DNA from: Watersipora subatra
Lineage: Eukaryota > Bryozoa > Gymnolaemata > Cheilostomatida > Watersiporidae
Assembly: GCF_963576615.1 (NCBI RefSeq)
Contig: NC_088710.1
Span: 17,479,877-17,543,876, forward strand
Direction: 5' to 3'
Length of the DNA: 64,000 nucleotides
Below, piece after piece: positions 60,804 to 64,000 of this stretch. Within the stretch, counting starts at the first letter, position 1; each line of letters starts with the position of its first letter. The notes under the pieces are model-generated. The model searched no databases and had not been told where the DNA came from. It worked only from the letters and a program-made list of their open reading frames with translations. The position numbers were made by a program, and so were the translations under genes.

Positions 60804-61049
60804 TCTATGTTTCTCAAAGTTTGTCGTCTGTCGGTATGTCCAGCTATAGCTGTTAGAATCTTGGAATAAAAAATCGACACCAATGAAGATTTGATCTTGG
60901 ACCCTCCCACTCACCAGTCCAACGCAATACCAATTCAACTGCAGAGATTGATAGACTCCTAGGCGATATATGTCGCTTTATGGGAGCAAATACAATGACT
61001 TGTTTAAGCTGATTTTTAATACCCGGGCAACGCTGGAAAGCACAGCTAG
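60804..61049 (+). mobile_element. Near-complete nonautonomous Helitron with antisense tRNA-like core
   Basis: The 246-bp element starts A|TC (TCTATGTTTCTCAAAGTTTG) and ends ACCCGGGCAACGCTGG, then a short spacer and CTAG|T, as Helitrons do at AT targets without duplication. The middle (AGATTTGATCTTGGACC) reads on the minus strand as a diverged tRNA-like A-box and B-box pair. There is no RepHel protein. Confidence 0.6.
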
Positions 61050-61089
61050 TTTATATAATATATAAACTATATATTACATATAAATATAA

Positions 61090-61240
61090 GTGTTTTTTGC
61101 TTGTTGGTCTGTTGTAGGTCCAGTTATAGTGATTGAAATAGGAGCGAAAAGACCGCTTTTCACTGGAATTAATCTGAATAACACTAGTTTCGCAGACAGG
61201 TGCACTAACCAATACGCTATTTGGCCACCTTGCCATACCA
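61090..61240 (+). mobile_element. Diverged copy of the Helitron/SINE-like repeat
   Basis: It has TTGGTCTGTTGTAGGTCCAG and TTATAGTGATTGAAAT blocks followed by TTTTCACTGGAATTAATC. This is the same module order as 60804-61049, more decayed. Confidence 0.35.
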
Positions 61241-61469
61241 TAGAATAAATGTGGACATATTTATTACACCTGCCAACTTTTATTACCAGTGTACTGGAAA
61301 AAACTACATGCCCAAACTTTCTCAATGTGCTATAAATATATGTATACTTAGCAAAAATTTAACTAAACTTATAGCGTACAGAAATGGACAAAGAATTTTT
61401 TTTAAGTTAAAATGGTAAATGTTATATATAAATATTTAAAAATAAAGGTTCTGTGCTAAAACTTTTTTA

Positions 61470-61499
61470 TTGCCAGTACAGTGCCCATCATTCAACTAG
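61470..61499 (+). mobile_element. Helitron-like 3' terminus
   Basis: TGCCAGTACAGTGCCCATCA, then TTCAACTAG and a T. It is a weak hairpin. Confidence 0.35.
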
Positions 61500-63011
61500 T
61501 ATTTAATAAAAATTCTACATACTCCGAAATGTGTGTTTTACTGCTAGTCATATATGGTAAAAGTGTGATTTTCAACATTTTATATATTTATTGCTTGATT
61601 TGCAGATTTATTTTGTTGTCCTCTGGCCCACTTTCTTTAATTGCACTAATCATTAAACTATACTATTAGTTGCCAACTTTGAACATTATATACCAACAAG
61701 CCTCAAAACATTTTTTTTCTCAACTATCAATGTATTTCTTTTCAAGGAAAATTTATAGTTGATTTATAAAAAGTAGCAAAGATTTATTTACGCATAGAAA
61801 CAGTTTGTTGAATGAGTTAGTTTTTCATCATAGTACAAAGAAGTTGTCTGTTATTGTACTATAGACAAGTAAGCCTATTTGAAATTACATGTAGTATTTG
61901 GGATATTCTGGTAGTCAACCGTTTTCTATTTTCTAAATGCGTTCGAACGCATTCTATTCAACACACAAAATGAGATCGAAGAAATTTAATTGCCAGCGTG
62001 TAAATTTATGTAAGGTGGTAAACTAGATAGTTATTGTGGTGAAGTGTTGTTTTATACATGTAACTTTACGTAAGGCTGTCATGCTAAGTGCTGCTAACCT
62101 TGATCTGTGGAGACATGCGCATGGGACACGATCTAGCGAGCACGTTTTTTTAGTATTGTACACGTTTTGGCTGTGAACTTATTGGATTATTTGAGAGTGC
62201 AATAAAATAATAACGACGAATTAGCTGATCGTTTATGTATATTAAAGTGCCAACAGTTTAACCACAGTTATATTTTTATACTACAATACTATAACAAGTC
62301 ATTTTCAATAGGTAGTCTAATATATTAGCCAATTCCTTTCATTAGAAAAGTCTTAAATATGTTAAAAAAATAAGCACACGTGTACATGTCTTCCTGAGCA
62401 GTAGTTTAAAATGAACATTGTTGATTGATAAACATTATTAACCTTGAGCCACTTTAAATATTAAACTTGTGGTTTATCTTCAGGCTATAAAACTTTTATC
62501 GAGAAGAAATGACCTTCGAGCAAATAGAAATCATTTAAGAAGTCAATTATATAAGCCATATTTAGCTTATTTGGCAGATCACTCTTGCAAGTACTGCACA
62601 CTATTGACATCGTTTCTGGCAGATATACTATAGACTATAGTGTTGCTAACATGTAGTTTGTCTGCAGGTTGTTAACATCTGTTTGAGTTTGCATTGAATG
62701 TATAGTTGTAGACTCACTTTCCTTTTGTAGTTCATTGTCAGGTACATCAATGATATACAGCTCCCCAGCAGATATACAGCTGTATATGGGGGGGCTGTAT
62801 ATCATTGGTTACATGTGGCCACATGTGCATAACAATTAGAAAAGCGGTCGAGAGGGCTTACGCAGACATTGTGAGACACGTTACCTCACTCGTACATCTA
62901 CGCGTACATGTATCTATTACCGATTTGGGATTTATCATTTCGTGAGCTTACAACTCTGATGACCAGTTATCGCAGCTTTGTCGAGCCAATCGAGATGTGT
63001 AATCTGGCATT
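61500..63011. other. Intergenic, no gene seen
   Basis: It has a small palindromic patch at about 62750-62805 (GATATACAGCTCCCC and GGGGGGCTGTATATCATTGG). Nothing else is recognised. Confidence 0.45.
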
Positions 63012-63076
63012 ATGCGAATGGCGGTTCCATTTTTAGCTTTTGCATGCGTTTTTCTTTTACTGCAAAATCTATATGC
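63012..63076 (+). CDS. Signal-peptide first exon (candidate)
   Basis: An ATG opens 21 codons plus two bases and ends at a good donor (TATGC|GTACGTAA). The peptide (MRMAVPFLAFACVFLLLQNL) is a textbook signal sequence. Acceptors that fit phase 2 exist at about 63218 (TTTATTTTCAG) and 63659 (CTATTTTTTAG). The first gives only 12 more residues, so the downstream structure is unresolved and may continue past the window. Confidence 0.4.
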
Positions 63077-64000
63077 GTACGTAATTATATTTGTTTATAC
63101 ATCTAGTCATATATGTAATTTTATTTGGCGTACTGCAATGTAAATTGACCTCTTCCGGAAAATTTCATCAGTCTAGTCAGATTGAAGTTTTTTTGCATAT
63201 ATTTATTTTCAGTTTCATTAAACATATTAAAACACTTGCATATCGCTAAAGTTATTAGATATACCACCGACGCGACGTGTATATTTATTAATAGTGTTGA
63301 GTCTATTTAAGCTAAGCAGTTAATGTAGCTCAGTATCAACCTTATACATAATAAATGAATAACCAAATTGGGTAGTTTAGCGTATATCGTAGGACTAGTA
63401 GTCGTAAGACAAGTGTTGCAAATGCCGCCGAAACTTCGGAACATTTTTCTCGGAGGCATTACATGAATTGCATTCATTTTAAATAAGGCACACATATTGT
63501 AAGCAAAACTGTGAAAATGCACTAACCTTTTAAAAAATCTTCAACTGATTAATTTTATAAGCAGCTTAGATTAGTGGTTAATCTCCTATCATTCTTCAAC
63601 TGCAAGTTTATGCTCTTTCGAGCTATTTTTGCTAGTAGTATTTTTGCTACTATTTTTTAGTAGGGCTTCGTTTAAATCTTCCGATTACATGGTAATTAGG
63701 ATTTTTATCCAATACGCAGTGATCAAAACTCCAACATATATGATCCTTGGTATAGCTAATGCAGCCACCAGTGTTACTCAAACTGTTGAAGGTTATAACT
63801 TAAAACACAAACATCCTGTTTAGGAGTGCAACTCGAGCTCACATTTTTGAAGGTAATTAGTATTGTTTTGGGTTAACGTCGTGTTAAAGCAAGCTGGTTA
63901 TATAGAAATATTTGTATAATTATGTGATATTTTACTTGTCATCCCAGATATGAGGAAGACTCATGAGAAATCCTCTTGTTTTGGTTCTATTATTTATGCT
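63077..64000. other. Right end of window, unresolved
   Basis: This is AT-rich sequence possibly forming the introns and exons of the gene starting at 63012. A 64-codon frame at 63629-63823 could be a following exon, but nothing in it is recognisable. Confidence 0.3.

Overview
The window is nuclear DNA from an invertebrate animal. The evidence is canonical GT-AG introns in host genes, AT-rich intergenic DNA, and Ty3/Gypsy, BEL/Pao, Copia, Helitron and Polinton elements side by side. The repeat mixture and a WSCD-type sulfotransferase fit a lophotrochozoan such as a mollusc or a relative, but the sequence alone does not fix the species. There is nothing prokaryotic here.

Host genes. A seven-exon gene for a type II membrane carbohydrate sulfotransferase (WSCD / sialate O-sulfotransferase-like, 333 aa) runs on the minus strand from 36317 to 2400. 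Every splice phase closes exactly. Its 25-kb second intron carries most of the mobile DNA. A two-exon minus-strand gene of unknown function (47063-47693) has a CRE/CCAAT/TATA-type promoter. A signal-peptide-like first exon on the plus strand (63012-63076) probably belongs to a gene that continues past the window.

Mobile DNA. (1) An intact Gypsy element at 8005-12880 has 262-bp LTRs and a GTGAA target duplication. (2) A dead BEL/Pao element at 13020-31313 has a rearranged, palindromic 3' LTR. (3) Nested inside its gag is a 10.5-kb Polinton/adintovirus-like element (about 19124-29702). (4) A doubly deleted Copia element lies at 39856-42145. (5) A second intact Gypsy element at 52554-57047 has LTRs that read identical and sits inside a 43-bp satellite array. 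(6) MITEs, several Helitron termini, tRNA-derived SINE heads and many tandem repeats fill the rest.

The most interesting object is the Polinton-like element. It carries the virion and integration set: integrase with chromodomain, packaging ATPase, adenain-like protease, double-jelly-roll major capsid protein, penton-like minor capsid protein, pX-like basic protein, and several small proteins. No DNA polymerase B is visible. In place of an obvious replication gene it has an array of 18 perfect TTTCGCGAAA palindromes, set just upstream of a TATA box and a three-exon gene for a duplicated cysteine motif. It also has a plus-strand gene for a threonine-rich secreted-type protein. The protease, capsid, penton and ATPase frames are each broken once, so this copy is recently decayed or carries sequencing indels.
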